Shown piece by piece: positions 37,542-46,756 of a DNA stretch of 64,000 bases. The notes below the pieces were generated by a model that was not told the origin of the DNA, searched no databases, and was given only the letters and a program-made list of their open reading frames with translations. The translations under genes and the position numbers were made by a program. Source of the stretch: Terrirhizobium terrae (GTDB lineage: Bacteria > Pseudomonadota > Alphaproteobacteria > Rhizobiales > Rhizobiaceae); NCBI RefSeq assembly GCF_030323265.1, contig NZ_CP104991.1:248001-312000 (forward strand), read 5' to 3'. Numbering within the stretch: position 1 is the stretch's first letter; each line of letters opens with the position of its first letter.

Positions 37542-39044
37542 TCACGGGCGGTCAGCAGTCTCAGCCAGCGGATCGCCGCTCAGCAGATAATTTGCCAAGG
37601 CCGAGACATCCTCTCCGAGCGAGCGATCTTCCTGCAAGGCAGGCGCCATGCTTCGGATCATGTCATGGGTCCTGCGGGTGCCCGCCCCGCAGCGATGCCC
37701 CTGCCGCAGATCGACGGCCTGGGCCGCCGCCGCCATTTCGCAGGCGATCAGCAGCCGCCAGGAGGTCAGCATCTCGCCGAGCTTGCGGACGGTGAGCAGT
37801 GACTGCGTCGCATGATCCTCGACGCCTTCGGAGACGGGGAGAAAGTCCAGCATGACGGGGTTCGCCCCGTGGCGGATCGAGGCCTTCAGGGCGGTCACGG
37901 TCTTCTGCATCGGCACGAAGCCGGCAGACGGACCGCCGACCGGCGAAAGATAACGAGGCAGGCCATTGCGACCGGGACCGGTCAACTGGATGAAGCGTGC
38001 GGCCGAAGCTGCAGCCGCCTGTGCCAAGGCGAGCCCGAGGTTTTCGAACGCCAGGGAAAGTGCCGGCGTATGGAAATTGCCGGTCGAGAGAACCCTCCTC
38101 TCCTCGACGATAACCAGTGGATTGTCGGCAGCGGAATTGAGCTCAAGCTCCACCGCACGTTCGGCGCGCTCCAGCGCATCGGCAAGCGCACCATGGATCG
38201 ATGCGATGCAGCGCAGGCTGAGCGGATCCTGGATCGCCGTGTTTGCTTCGTGGAGGGACGATCCGTCCAATGCCTTCCTTAGCGCGCGGGCTTCCTTGAC
38301 CTGGCCCGGTCCTGGCCGGGCGATCTGGATAGCGGCTGCGAGGATGGCCGGGTTGCCGGCCATGCCTTCGAAGCTCAGCGCCGCCGCCTGCCTCTGCCAG
38401 CCGAGGAGACGTCCAAGGTCGTGCAGGACCAGAGCCCCCTCGCCCGCCGATACCGCTGATGCATTGAGCAAGGCAATCCCGTCCTTCGGCTGCAGGATTG
38501 AGGGCTTGAGGCCGGCACGCGCGAGCGCCTCCGAGGCGGGCAGTACCTCGCCGTGATATTCGGCCTCTCCCTCGCCGACGAGAACGCGCGCCATGGCCGA
38601 GAGAAGGACGAGGTCGCCGGCGCCGATGGAGCCGATCGAGCGCATCACAGGATGCACGCCGGCGTTGAGGAGAGCTAGCAAGGCCTCGAAAACACCGGGC
38701 GATATGCCCGATCCACCGACGGCGAGCATGGCAAGCCGCGCGGCGATGACCGCACGGGTCACGTCACGCGAAAGCGGTTCACCGACGGCCATTCCCCTGC
38801 CCTGGATCAGTTGCAGCTGGAAGGCCGCAAATTCGTCGGTAACGGCGGTCTTCAGATTGGCGCCAAGGCCGGTATTCATGCCGTAGATCGGTTGGCCGGA
38901 GGCTGCCACGCTTTCGAGCACGAGCCGTGCCTCCACGAGACGGGCAAGCACATGCTCGTCGGCCGCAACCTGCACCTGGTTCCGGGCGATCGTCGCGATA
39001 TCCGCAATCGAGACGCCCGAACCCGCCAGCCGGATCGTCGTCAT
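37542..39044 (-). CDS. Aromatic amino acid ammonia-lyase homologue (HutH-like) lacking the MIO triad
   Basis: 500 residues, the usual length for histidine ammonia-lyase. Conserved active-site regions are present: YGMNTGLGANLKT, QPKDGIALLNASAVSAG, NSAADNPLVIVEERRVLSTG, GVEDHATQS. But where the family has G-S-V-G-A-S-G-D-L, whose Ala-Ser-Gly cyclises to the MIO cofactor, this protein reads RSIGSIGAGDLVLLS; the serine is absent. It therefore cannot form MIO in the usual way and may catalyse another reaction or only bind ligand. Its ATG overlaps the stop of the ornithine-cyclodeaminase homologue. Confidence 0.87.
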   Translation of the reverse strand: MTTIRLAGSGVSIADIATIARNQVQVAADEHVLARLVEARLVLESVAASGQPIYGMNTGLGANLKTAVTDEFAAFQLQLIQGRGMAVGEPLSRDVTRAVIAARLAMLAVGGSGISPGVFEALLALLNAGVHPVMRSIGSIGAGDLVLLSAMARVLVGEGEAEYHGEVLPASEALARAGLKPSILQPKDGIALLNASAVSAGEGALVLHDLGRLLGWQRQAAALSFEGMAGNPAILAAAIQIARPGPGQVKEARALRKALDGSSLHEANTAIQDPLSLRCIASIHGALADALERAERAVELELNSAADNPLVIVEERRVLSTGNFHTPALSLAFENLGLALAQAAAASAARFIQLTGPGRNGLPRYLSPVGGPSAGFVPMQKTVTALKASIRHGANPVMLDFLPVSEGVEDHATQSLLTVRKLGEMLTSWRLLIACEMAAAAQAVDLRQGHRCGAGTRRTHDMIRSMAPALQEDRSLGEDVSALANYLLSGDPLAETADRP

Positions 39045-40042
39045 GCGAAACGAAGCCTCTGCCCGAGATTGGCGGCCTTGGCTTTTTCGAGAAGTGCCGA
39101 GCCAAGCGCGATATCACTGAGGGATAGGCCGCGATGCCACAAGAGAATGGTCTCCTCGTCGCTCTGGCGGCCGGGCTTCAGACCGGCGACGATCTGGCCG
39201 AGTTCCGCATGCAGGGTCTGTTCGGAAAGCTTTCCGGCTTCCACATGCGCGCGCAGCGAGCCGAGCTTGCCGCCCTTGCACTGACCCCAGTCGTCAACCA
39301 CCAGCTTGTCCATGATGTCGGTCAGCGACAGCTCGACCGCGCTCATGGTGCCGTAAGGCACGACGAAGGCGCCCTTCTTGATCCATTCCGTCTTCAGCAT
39401 CGGTTCCGGCGCGTTGAGCCGTGATGCCTCGACGACAATGTCGGCGCCTTCGACGCAATCGCGCCAGTTGTCGGTCACGGTGATCTTCTTGCCGAGGTCT
39501 TCCTCAAGCGTGGCGCCGAAGGCGTCGCGGCTTTCCGGGCGGCGCGAATGGACGCGGATCTCGTCGAAATCGAAGAGGTGGTCGAGCAGCCGCACGTTCC
39601 AGTAGGCGGTGCCGCGCGCGCCGATATGGCCGAGCACTTTCGATCCCTTTCGGGCAAGATGTTTCGCGCCCATTGCGGTGACCGCGCCGGTGCGCATGTC
39701 GGTGATGGCGGTCGCGTCGAGGATCGCCTTCGGCACGCCGGTGCGCGGATCGAAGAGATTGAGCACGCCGAATTCCGACGGATAGCCAAGCTTATAGTTG
39801 TCGACATAGTCGCCGACGACCTTAATGCCTGCCAGACCGAGCGGCGCCACATAACCGCGCAGCACGTTGAAGTGACCGTGGAAGCTTGCATCCGGTTCCA
39901 GATGCACGCGCGGTTCGATCACGGTCTCTTGCCTGCCCTGCGCGCCGAGCGATGTCTCGATCGCACCCAGGATCTCGTCATTGGAAAGGTCGAGCGCATC
40001 AATGTCGAAGGCGTTGAGATAGTCGATGTAGATTGGGTCCAT
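39041..40042 (-). CDS. Ornithine cyclodeaminase/mu-crystallin family protein
   Basis: 333 residues with an NAD-binding Rossmann fold. HLARKGSKVLGHIGARGTAY, FDEIRVHSRRPESRDAF and ADIVVEASRLNAPEP follow the family pattern, as does the N-terminal EPRVHLEPDASFHGHF, though the usual catalytic residues diverge. Members include ornithine cyclodeaminase, alanine dehydrogenase and imine reductases. It overlaps the ammonia-lyase homologue, so the two may act in sequence on an amino-acid-like compound (inference). Confidence 0.85.
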   Translation of the reverse strand: MDPIYIDYLNAFDIDALDLSNDEILGAIETSLGAQGRQETVIEPRVHLEPDASFHGHFNVLRGYVAPLGLAGIKVVGDYVDNYKLGYPSEFGVLNLFDPRTGVPKAILDATAITDMRTGAVTAMGAKHLARKGSKVLGHIGARGTAYWNVRLLDHLFDFDEIRVHSRRPESRDAFGATLEEDLGKKITVTDNWRDCVEGADIVVEASRLNAPEPMLKTEWIKKGAFVVPYGTMSAVELSLTDIMDKLVVDDWGQCKGGKLGSLRAHVEAGKLSEQTLHAELGQIVAGLKPGRQSDEETILLWHRGLSLSDIALGSALLEKAKAANLGQRLRFA

Positions 40043-40054
40043 TGTGATCTCACT

Positions 40055-41371
40055 TCATCCTTTGTTGGGCAAGGCAACGCCGAGATTTGTTCGTAACGTC
40101 CTGCCCTCGTACTCTTCCCGAAACAGGCCACGGCGCTGCAGTTCCGGCACGACCAGCGTGACGAAGTCTTCAAGCCCCGAGGGAAACAGTGGTGCCATAA
40201 CGTTGAACCCGTCGGCAGCACCGTCGAGAAAGCGCTCTTCCATGGCATCGGCGACCTGGGCCGGCGTGCCGACCACCTGCCAATGGCCGCGGGCGCCGGC
40301 GAAATGCCGGGCCAGTTCGCGGATCGACAACCCTTCGCGCTTGCCAAGATCGATGATCAGCTGCTGCCGGCTCTGGATCAGATTGGTCTGCGGCATTTCG
40401 GGCAAGGGACCGTCGAGCGGATAGGCGGAAAGATCCTGGATGCTGAGATAGCTTGCAAGCAGCGCTACGCCGACAGCATCGGGAATAAGGTCCTGCAGGG
40501 CGCGGTATTTGGCTTTCGCCTCGTCTTCGGTGGCACCGATGATTGGAGAGATGCCCGGCATGACCTTCAGGTCATCATGCCCGCGGCCATATTTCGCAAG
40601 CCGTGCCTTCACGTCGGCGTAGTAGGCCTGGGCTTCCGCCTTGGTCTGCGAGGCGGCAAAAACGACGTCTGCGGTGCGCGCTGCGAGATCCTTGCCGACA
40701 TCCGAGGCGCCGGCCTGCACCATGATCGGTCGGCCCTGCGGCGAGCGCTGGCTCTCGAGAATTCCATCGATGGCGAAGTGCTTGCCGTGCCGATGGACAG
40801 GATGAAGCTTGGACCGATCCGCAAAAGCTTCACCGTCGGCCGGGAGGTAGGACCCGTTTTCCACGCTGTCCCACAGCGCCAGCGCCGCATCGGCAAATTC
40901 TTCTGCGCGTTCGTAACGTTCGGAATGAGGGCGCAGGCCGCTGGACGCAAAATTTTCCGCCTCCAGTTCACTTGCGGAGGTGACGAGGTTCCAGCCTGCG
41001 CGGCCTCCGCTCAACTGATCGAGCGCTGCGAAGCTGCGGGCAAGCCCATAAGGCTCCGTATAACTGGTCGATGCCGTCGCCACGAGGCCGACATGGGATG
41101 TGTTGACGGCGATTGCGGCAAGAAGGCTCAGCGGTTCGAAGGCCGTCGAGCGGGCGGCCTGGCTGGCGAGATCCGGATTGCGCTCGCGAATGGCTGCCGC
41201 GTCCTCGATGAAGATCATGTCGAACTTGCCGCGTTCGGCGATCCTGGCGAGCTGGATGAAATGGTCGATATCGCTGCCGGCCCGCGCATGTGCATCCGGA
41301 TGCCGCCAGGCCGCGATATGATGACCACCCGCCATCAGGAAGGCACCGAGTTTTATCTGAGGTCTGCTCAT
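40055..41371 (-). CDS. LLM-class flavin-dependent monooxygenase (NtaA/DszA/SnaA type)
   Basis: 438 residues, full length. The start RPQIKLGAFLMAGGHHIAAW, the motif WRHPDAHA, LARIAERGKFDMIFIEDAA, TASTSYTEPYGLAR and GGRAGWNLVTSASELEAENF are hallmarks of the NtaA/DszA branch. Such enzymes use FMNH2 supplied by a separate reductase to oxidise C-N or C-S bonds of xenobiotic-like compounds. It overlaps the second monooxygenase gene by four bases. Confidence 0.92.
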   Translation of the reverse strand: MSRPQIKLGAFLMAGGHHIAAWRHPDAHARAGSDIDHFIQLARIAERGKFDMIFIEDAAAIRERNPDLASQAARSTAFEPLSLLAAIAVNTSHVGLVATASTSYTEPYGLARSFAALDQLSGGRAGWNLVTSASELEAENFASSGLRPHSERYERAEEFADAALALWDSVENGSYLPADGEAFADRSKLHPVHRHGKHFAIDGILESQRSPQGRPIMVQAGASDVGKDLAARTADVVFAASQTKAEAQAYYADVKARLAKYGRGHDDLKVMPGISPIIGATEDEAKAKYRALQDLIPDAVGVALLASYLSIQDLSAYPLDGPLPEMPQTNLIQSRQQLIIDLGKREGLSIRELARHFAGARGHWQVVGTPAQVADAMEERFLDGAADGFNVMAPLFPSGLEDFVTLVVPELQRRGLFREEYEGRTLRTNLGVALPNKG

Positions 41372-42422
41372 CGCGAGATCTCCTCACCAAGGGCAGAGGG
41401 GTGCACCGATTGCGCAAGGCCGAGCCTGTCACGTAAGGTCGTGCCGGCGTTGGGGCCGGTCATCCCGCGCTGCCTGAGTTCGGGGGCAATTTCGGAGATG
41501 AAACGCTGGCTGATCTTCAGGGTCGGCGGGAAAATGGTGAAACCATCCAATCCGGCAGCCGCTGCCAATTCCAGCAACTGATCGGTGATTTCTCCGGTCG
41601 TCCCGGCGATGCGGACTGCCTGATCGTAGCCAGGAAATCCTGATGCATCATCCGTTCCCTGTGAGCCGGACACGATGATCGGGACGATGCTGGCCAAAAG
41701 CCGGATGCCGCGCCTCGAACGACCTGCTGCCTCTACGGCCTTGACGGCGTGAGCCGCTGCCGTGACGAGCCCATCGGCCGTCTCCGCCTGCAGCAGAAGC
41801 AGGTCGCCGGTTCTGGCCGCGAGGGCCTTGTTGCTGTCTGCCAGAAGGTGGGCAACGAGCGGCCTGCCCTGGGGCGAGCGATTGACGTTGAGCGGGCCGC
41901 GGACGGAAAAATGTGGGCCCTTGTGATACGCGACATGCATCTTCGACGGATCGAAGAAACGGCCGGCCCTCTTGTCGTAGAGGAAGGCATCATCCTCAAA
42001 ACTGTCCCAGAGAGCCGTGACGACATCCACATATTCGCTCTCGCGACCGGCATCGCTGTCGTCCGTAACGACCAGCCATCCCGCTCGCCCTTTACTGATA
42101 AGATCCAGCGACGCAAAACGGCGGGCGAGGTTATAGGGCTCGTGCTGAACCGTGGACGCCGCCGCGATGATGCCGATCCGGCCTGCGCGTGTCGCCAGTG
42201 CCGAGGCAGACAGTGTTGGCTCGAAGGGCACTGCCACCGACGAAAGATCGTTCACGGGACGAAGGCCGAGCCGATCTGACAGCAGGACGAAGTCGAAGCC
42301 CGCCGCCTCGGCGGCAGCGACTTGACCCAGCAACGCATCGAACCCGAGAAGCCGCGCGTCAGGCGCCTGTCGCCAGGCGTCCGGATCATGGCCGAAGGGG
42401 AGAGCGAATAGCCGAGCAACAT
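41368..42422 (-). CDS. LLM-class flavin-dependent monooxygenase, second copy, one-base frameshift
   Basis: About 351 residues, a divergent luciferase-like protein. The start MLLGYSLSP at 42422 loses its frame at the G run 42397-42400; one correction gives FGHDPDAWRQAPDARLLG and then LLGQVAAAEAAGFDFVLLSD. Also visible are AASTVQHEPYNLARRFASLD and KGRAGWLVVTDDSDAGRES. Its start overlaps the DUF427 stop (TGATG). It may act with the first monooxygenase on the same molecule. Confidence 0.85.
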
Positions 42423-43164
42423 CAGGATGCAGCCTCTATGCTGACGCAGATCTCGTCGACCTTCTCGTTAAAGAAGGAGATCAGGCCGGCAATCTTGGCG
42501 CTCTCGTCAAGGGGTTTCGGATGGGTCCAGACGATATCGTCGTGCCGTTTGCCGTCCAGCTCGAAATGGAAATAGGAGGCGGTCCCCTTATAGGGGCAGT
42601 ATGTCTTCAGTTCGCTCTCTACGAGCCTTCCCGCGACGATGTCCTCGGCGGGGAAATAGTAGCGGGTGATGAGCCCGGTCTCGAACAGGAAGATCGCACG
42701 ATTGCTGCGCGCGGCAAGCCGGCCGTCGACGAAGACCTCGACCAGACGCGAACTCGGGATCGTATCGACCCGCTTATGAACGTTGCGCGGATGACGGAAG
42801 ATTTCCTCATCCTCCTCGAACCAGAGAACGGCGGACCATTCCACCGTGACGAAGCCGGCAAGCTCGTGTCGCCCGATGGCTGATCCGTCGAAGGACCATG
42901 CCTTGGACGTGCCGATCCCGGCCACGTCGAAGACCTGTCTTTCTCCCAGAAGCGGCGAGGCCTCGCCCTTTGCGGCCGGAGACAGGATATCGGCAAGAAA
43001 GTCGCTCTTCGGCAAGTAATAGACCGGATGGCCGCCATTCTCGTAGATCACGATCGCGCCTGTCGTGTCAGCGATTGTCCTCTCCCCGCCTTAAGGCGGA
43101 TGCGGCGATGAGTGGGCTCGATCAGGACCGCGGGCACTTCGGAAGAACGATAGGAAATGGACAT
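42422..43164 (-). CDS. DUF427 domain protein, one-base frameshift
   Basis: About 247 residues with two DUF427 repeats: a first one starting VIYENGGHPVYYLPKSDF and a second with VDGRLAARSNRAIFLFETG, ITRYYFPAEDI, CPYKGTASYFHFELDG. The N-terminus MSISYRSSEVPAVLIEPTHR at 43164 is separated by a frame break at the C run 43084-43087, repaired by one base (LKAGERTIADTTGAIVIYEN). The domain function is unknown. It follows the importer ATPase by 13 bases. Confidence 0.83.
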
Positions 43165-43177
43165 CGGCTTTCTCCGG

Positions 43178-44110
43178 TCAGATCGAGAAGATCGCTTCGC
43201 GTGTCAGATGGCCTGTCACGGCGCCGTCCTCGCCGGTCACGGCCAGAACGTCGGTATTGCCCGCCACCATCAGGGACAGCGCATCGCGCAGGTTGAGCGA
43301 TGCGGCGACGCTGGATGCGGCATTGTCCGGTGGCCCGGCGCGCGCGGCATCTGCCACCGAAAACAGGCTGAGCCGCTTGATCGCGCGATCGACGCCGACG
43401 AAATTGGAGACGAAGTCGTCCGCAGGCTTGGACAGGATCGCGTCCGGCGTATCATATTGCACGATCCTGCCCGCCTTCATGATGGCGATGCGATCGCCCA
43501 GCCGGATCGCTTCGTCGAGATCATGGGTGACGAGGACCACCGTCTTACGCACCCGGCTGAGGATCTGCCGGAATTCGTCTTGAAGGCGTGCCCGGGCGAT
43601 CGGGTCGATCGCACCGAACGGCTCATCCATTAGGAGGACAGCGGGATCTGCGGCGAGCGCGCGGGCGACGCCGATACGCTGGCGCTGGCCGCCCGAAAGC
43701 TGGCGCGGGTAACGGTCCAGCATTCCCTTCGGGTCGAGGCCGACGAGATCGAGCAGTTCCACCGTGCGCTTCTGGATTCGCGGCTGGTCCCAGCCGAGCA
43801 GGTTCGGTACCGCGGCGATGTTTTCCGCGATCGTCATATGGGGAAAGAGGCCGACATTCTGGATCACGTAGCCGATATGACGGCGCAACTGCACCGGGTC
43901 GGCGCGCGTCACATCCTCTCCGTTGAAGAAGATGCGTCCCTCCGTCGGCTCGATCAGGCGGTTGATCATCCGCATCGTCGTCGTCTTGCCGCAGCCGGAC
44001 GGGCCGATCAGCGCCACCGTCGATCCTTCCGGTACTTCCAGCGTCAGGTTATCGACCGAAGGCGCGGCCCCTTCTGCATAACGCTTGGTGACGTTCTCCA
44101 TGCGGATCAT
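43178..44110 (-). CDS. Osmoprotectant-type ABC transporter ATP-binding protein (OpuCA/OsmV-like)
   Basis: 310 residues. Walker A GPSGCGKTTTMRMINRLIEP, signature LSGGQRQRIGVARAL and Walker B VLLMDEPFGAIDPI are typical of the OpuCA/ProV branch; the C-terminal CBS-like region is short (LMVAGNTDVLAVTGEDGAVT). ATG 44110 overlaps the permease stop as ATGA. Energises import of a quaternary amine or related compound. Confidence 0.92.
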   Translation of the reverse strand: MIRMENVTKRYAEGAAPSVDNLTLEVPEGSTVALIGPSGCGKTTTMRMINRLIEPTEGRIFFNGEDVTRADPVQLRRHIGYVIQNVGLFPHMTIAENIAAVPNLLGWDQPRIQKRTVELLDLVGLDPKGMLDRYPRQLSGGQRQRIGVARALAADPAVLLMDEPFGAIDPIARARLQDEFRQILSRVRKTVVLVTHDLDEAIRLGDRIAIMKAGRIVQYDTPDAILSKPADDFVSNFVGVDRAIKRLSLFSVADAARAGPPDNAASSVAASLNLRDALSLMVAGNTDVLAVTGEDGAVTGHLTREAIFSI

Positions 44111-44747
44111 GCGGTTGTTCTTTCTGCAAAAGCTTCTTCTCGGTAAAGCCGAGGATGAATTCGGTGCCGAGAGCGAGAATGGCGATCGGCGCGGCGCCGA
44201 CGAGAAGGCGCGACATGTCCATCATGCTGATGCCGCCGGCGATGAAATCGCCAAGCCCGCCACCGCCGATGAACGGCGCGAGCGTTGCACCGGCCAGAAC
44301 CTGGACGGCGGCGGTTCGCGCACCGGCGAACATCGCCGGTGCGGCGAGCGGAATGCGGATCTTCCATAAGACCTGAGAACGGCTCATGCCCATGCCGATC
44401 GCCGCCTCGACGGCATCGGGATCGACATCCCGAAGCCCCACATAGGCGTTGAGCAGGATCGGCGGCAGGGCAAGCACGGTGAGCGCCACGATCGACGGCC
44501 TCAGGCCGATACCGAGCAGCGGCATCATGATGGCAAGGATCGCAAGGCTTGGGATGGTGCGCAGTCCGTTAACCGTGTTGATGACGCCGAAGGCGAAACG
44601 GCCGTAGTTGACGATCGCCACCGACAGCGGCAGGGCGATGGCGAGCGCGATTGCCAGCGACACGCCGGACATGACCAGATGCTGGCCGAGCGCGCGCAGG
44701 AATACATCGGGATTGCTGGCGATCCAGGTCAGGGCATTGTTCAGCAT
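44107..44747 (-). CDS. Osmoprotectant-type ABC transporter permease 1, one-base frameshift near end
   Basis: About 213 residues, OpuCB/OsmW/OsmY-like, with NTVNGLRTIPSLAILAIMMP, ALPPILLNAYVGLRDVDPD and the EAA loop AIGMGMSRSQVLWKIRIPLA. One missing base near 44131-44140 would change the tail to KAFAERTTA and give a stop that overlaps the ATPase ATG as ATGA; as read, the frame runs on into the ATPase gene. Forms the pore with the second permease. Confidence 0.87.
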
Positions 44748-44757
44748 GAAAGCCTCC

Positions 44758-45375
44758 TCACTGCCATCGGACCAGCAGCCGTTCGGCGCGGGTCAGGATC
44801 AGGTCGAAGGAGATGGCAAGCAGCGCCGTCAGGATGCCGCCGACCAGGATTTTTTCGAGATATTCCTGATCGATGCCGATCAGGATGATCGTGCCGAGCC
44901 CGCCGCCGTCGATGAAGGCGGCAACGGTGGCGATGCCGATCGTGGTCACGAGCGCAATGCGGGCGCCCGACAGGATCAATGGTGCGGCCAGCGGCAGTTC
45001 GATGCGGAAGAGCCTCTGCCAGCGCCCGTATCCCATGCCATCGGCGGCATCGAGCACATCGGCAGGCACGCCACGCAGGCCGGTGACGATGTTGCGTAGC
45101 AGGATTAGCAGACAATAGGAGGACAGGCCGATCAGTGCAGGCTTCATGCCAAGCCCGACCAGTGGAATGAGCAGCGCAAAGAGCGCCAGGCTCGGGATGA
45201 CGAAGATGATGTTGGCGACGGTCAGCGCGACGGCATAAAGCCTCTGCCGGCGAGCGCAGAAAATGCCGACGAGGAGCGCGATGACCAGTCCGATCAAAAC
45301 TGCGGAGATCGACAGGACGAGATGCTGCCAAACGGCGAGCGCGATCTCTGGAATATGTCTGGGAGTCCACTTCAA
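44758..45375 (-). CDS. Osmoprotectant-type ABC transporter permease 2
   Basis: 205 residues. NIIFVIPSLALFALLIPLVG, LRNIVTGLRGVPADVLDAAD and GMGYGRWQRLFRIELPLAAP show the OpuCB/OpuCD-type permease fold with its EAA loop. It lies 10 bases before the first permease and is separated from the binding-protein gene by a hairpin region. Confidence 0.92.
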   Translation of the reverse strand: MKWTPRHIPEIALAVWQHLVLSISAVLIGLVIALLVGIFCARRQRLYAVALTVANIIFVIPSLALFALLIPLVGLGMKPALIGLSSYCLLILLRNIVTGLRGVPADVLDAADGMGYGRWQRLFRIELPLAAPLILSGARIALVTTIGIATVAAFIDGGGLGTIILIGIDQEYLEKILVGGILTALLAISFDLILTRAERLLVRWQ

Positions 45376-45421
45376 CGATCAGGAACTTTCTCTGAAGCGA
45401 TCATGAAAAAGAAAAGGGAAT

Positions 45422-45455
45422 GGATGCGGCACAGCCTAGAGAACCGGCCGCATCC
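45422..45455 (-). terminator. Intercistronic hairpin after osmoprotectant-type binding protein
   Basis: GGATGCGGC and GCCGCATCC form a 9-bp stem about 40 bases after the binding-protein stop, followed on the minus strand by CCCTTTTCTTTTTC. It is terminator-like but inside the operon, so probably an attenuator giving excess binding protein. Confidence 0.6.
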
Positions 45456-45493
45456 CCATTTCAAGTTGCGCGTCGCGCAATCATATCAAGTCT

Positions 45494-46369
45494 TCAGATG
45501 CCCTGGGCTTCGAGGAATTCGGCGGCGACGTCCGCCGGTTCTTCCTTGTCTCGGTCGACCTTGGCGTTCAGCTCGCGCATGTTCTCGTTGTTGAGCAGCG
45601 GGCTGATCTTGTTCAGGACCTCAGCGATCTTCGGGTTCTTGGTCAGCGTGTCCTGGCGAACGACCGGAACGAGATAGTAGGGCGGGAATAGGCTCTTGTC
45701 GTCTTCGAGCACGACGAGCTTGTTTTCCGAAATCTGCCAGTCGGTGGCAAAGCCGTAGGAGACGTCGAGATCCTTGCTGGTCAACGCACTGTAACGGATG
45801 CCGAGCTTCGCGAAGATCTTAAACTCCTTGAACTCGATACCGTAGGTTTGTTTCAGACCCGGCAGGCCGTCCTTGCGCTCGCCGAAACCGGCTTCGGCAC
45901 CGAAGGTCAGGTCCTTCGAGGCGGGCCCAAGATCGGTGAGCGTCTTCAGCTTGTACTTCTCGGCCGTTTCCGGAAGCGTGATGATCGCATAGCCGTTGTT
46001 GATCTTGGTCGGTTCGAGAAGCGTCAGCTTCAGGTTCTTCTCGTAATAATCCTTGACCTCGCCGTAGATCTTCTCGGAGCTGCCGGACAGATCACCCTTC
46101 ACGACGGCCGCGAGCGCGGTGCCGGTATATTCGGGATAAAGATCGATCTCGCCATTCGTGAGTGCGGTATGGGCGACCAGCGTCGCACCGAGATTGAGGC
46201 GACGCTCGACTTCGACGCCGGCCTTTTCCAACGCCTGGGCGTAGATCTCGGCAACGACGAACTGTTCCGTAAAGTTCTTGCTGCCGATTTTGACGGCCTG
46301 CGCGTTTGCCTGTGCAGCAAGTCCGATAAAGGCCGAGGCCAAAATGCCTGTAAAGATCTTCAAATTCAT
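45494..46369 (-). CDS. Osmoprotectant-type ABC transporter substrate-binding protein (OpuCC/OsmF-like)
   Basis: 291 residues with a signal peptide (ILASAFIGLAAQANAQ). The mature start VKIGSKNFTEQFVVAEIYAQ, LGATLVAHTALTNGEIDLYP, EYTGTALAAVV and DVSYGFATDWQI are the hallmark of the OpuAC/OsmF family, which binds glycine betaine, choline, carnitine or related quaternary ammonium compounds. First gene of a ten-gene run; no regulator is attached. The 387 bases upstream (46370-46756) hold its promoter but no gene. Confidence 0.92.
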   Translation of the reverse strand: MNLKIFTGILASAFIGLAAQANAQAVKIGSKNFTEQFVVAEIYAQALEKAGVEVERRLNLGATLVAHTALTNGEIDLYPEYTGTALAAVVKGDLSGSSEKIYGEVKDYYEKNLKLTLLEPTKINNGYAIITLPETAEKYKLKTLTDLGPASKDLTFGAEAGFGERKDGLPGLKQTYGIEFKEFKIFAKLGIRYSALTSKDLDVSYGFATDWQISENKLVVLEDDKSLFPPYYLVPVVRQDTLTKNPKIAEVLNKISPLLNNENMRELNAKVDRDKEEPADVAAEFLEAQGI

Positions 46370-46756
46370 CAGCTTCCCCTATTTGCCGTGATTGCGACGA
46401 CACTTTTTAATGGCTTGATGCTCCGACCGCACAGGACGCTATGCTATTTTCGGACATTCCCGAGAAACAAATACCTGTGATTTTGATTGGCCAGACAGAA
46501 GGTGGATAATTAGATCAGCGCGCTCGAAAATCGAGGTATGGATAAGTTGATCGTGCGCAAAAGTTTGTCCTTTCCTCAGGGCGGTCCGGACCCCATAATC
46601 GGCTCTAGCCCTTACCGCTAAACCTAGCGTAACGATGGCGATGTCTTAGCTGGCGGCGGCGCATCGCGCTAACACTGGATCGATCTCGATCAGTCTCCAC
46701 GCGGCGGCGTCGTGTTCGGGAAAATAGGCCTAGTCTTTTATACGTTGGGCGGAGTG

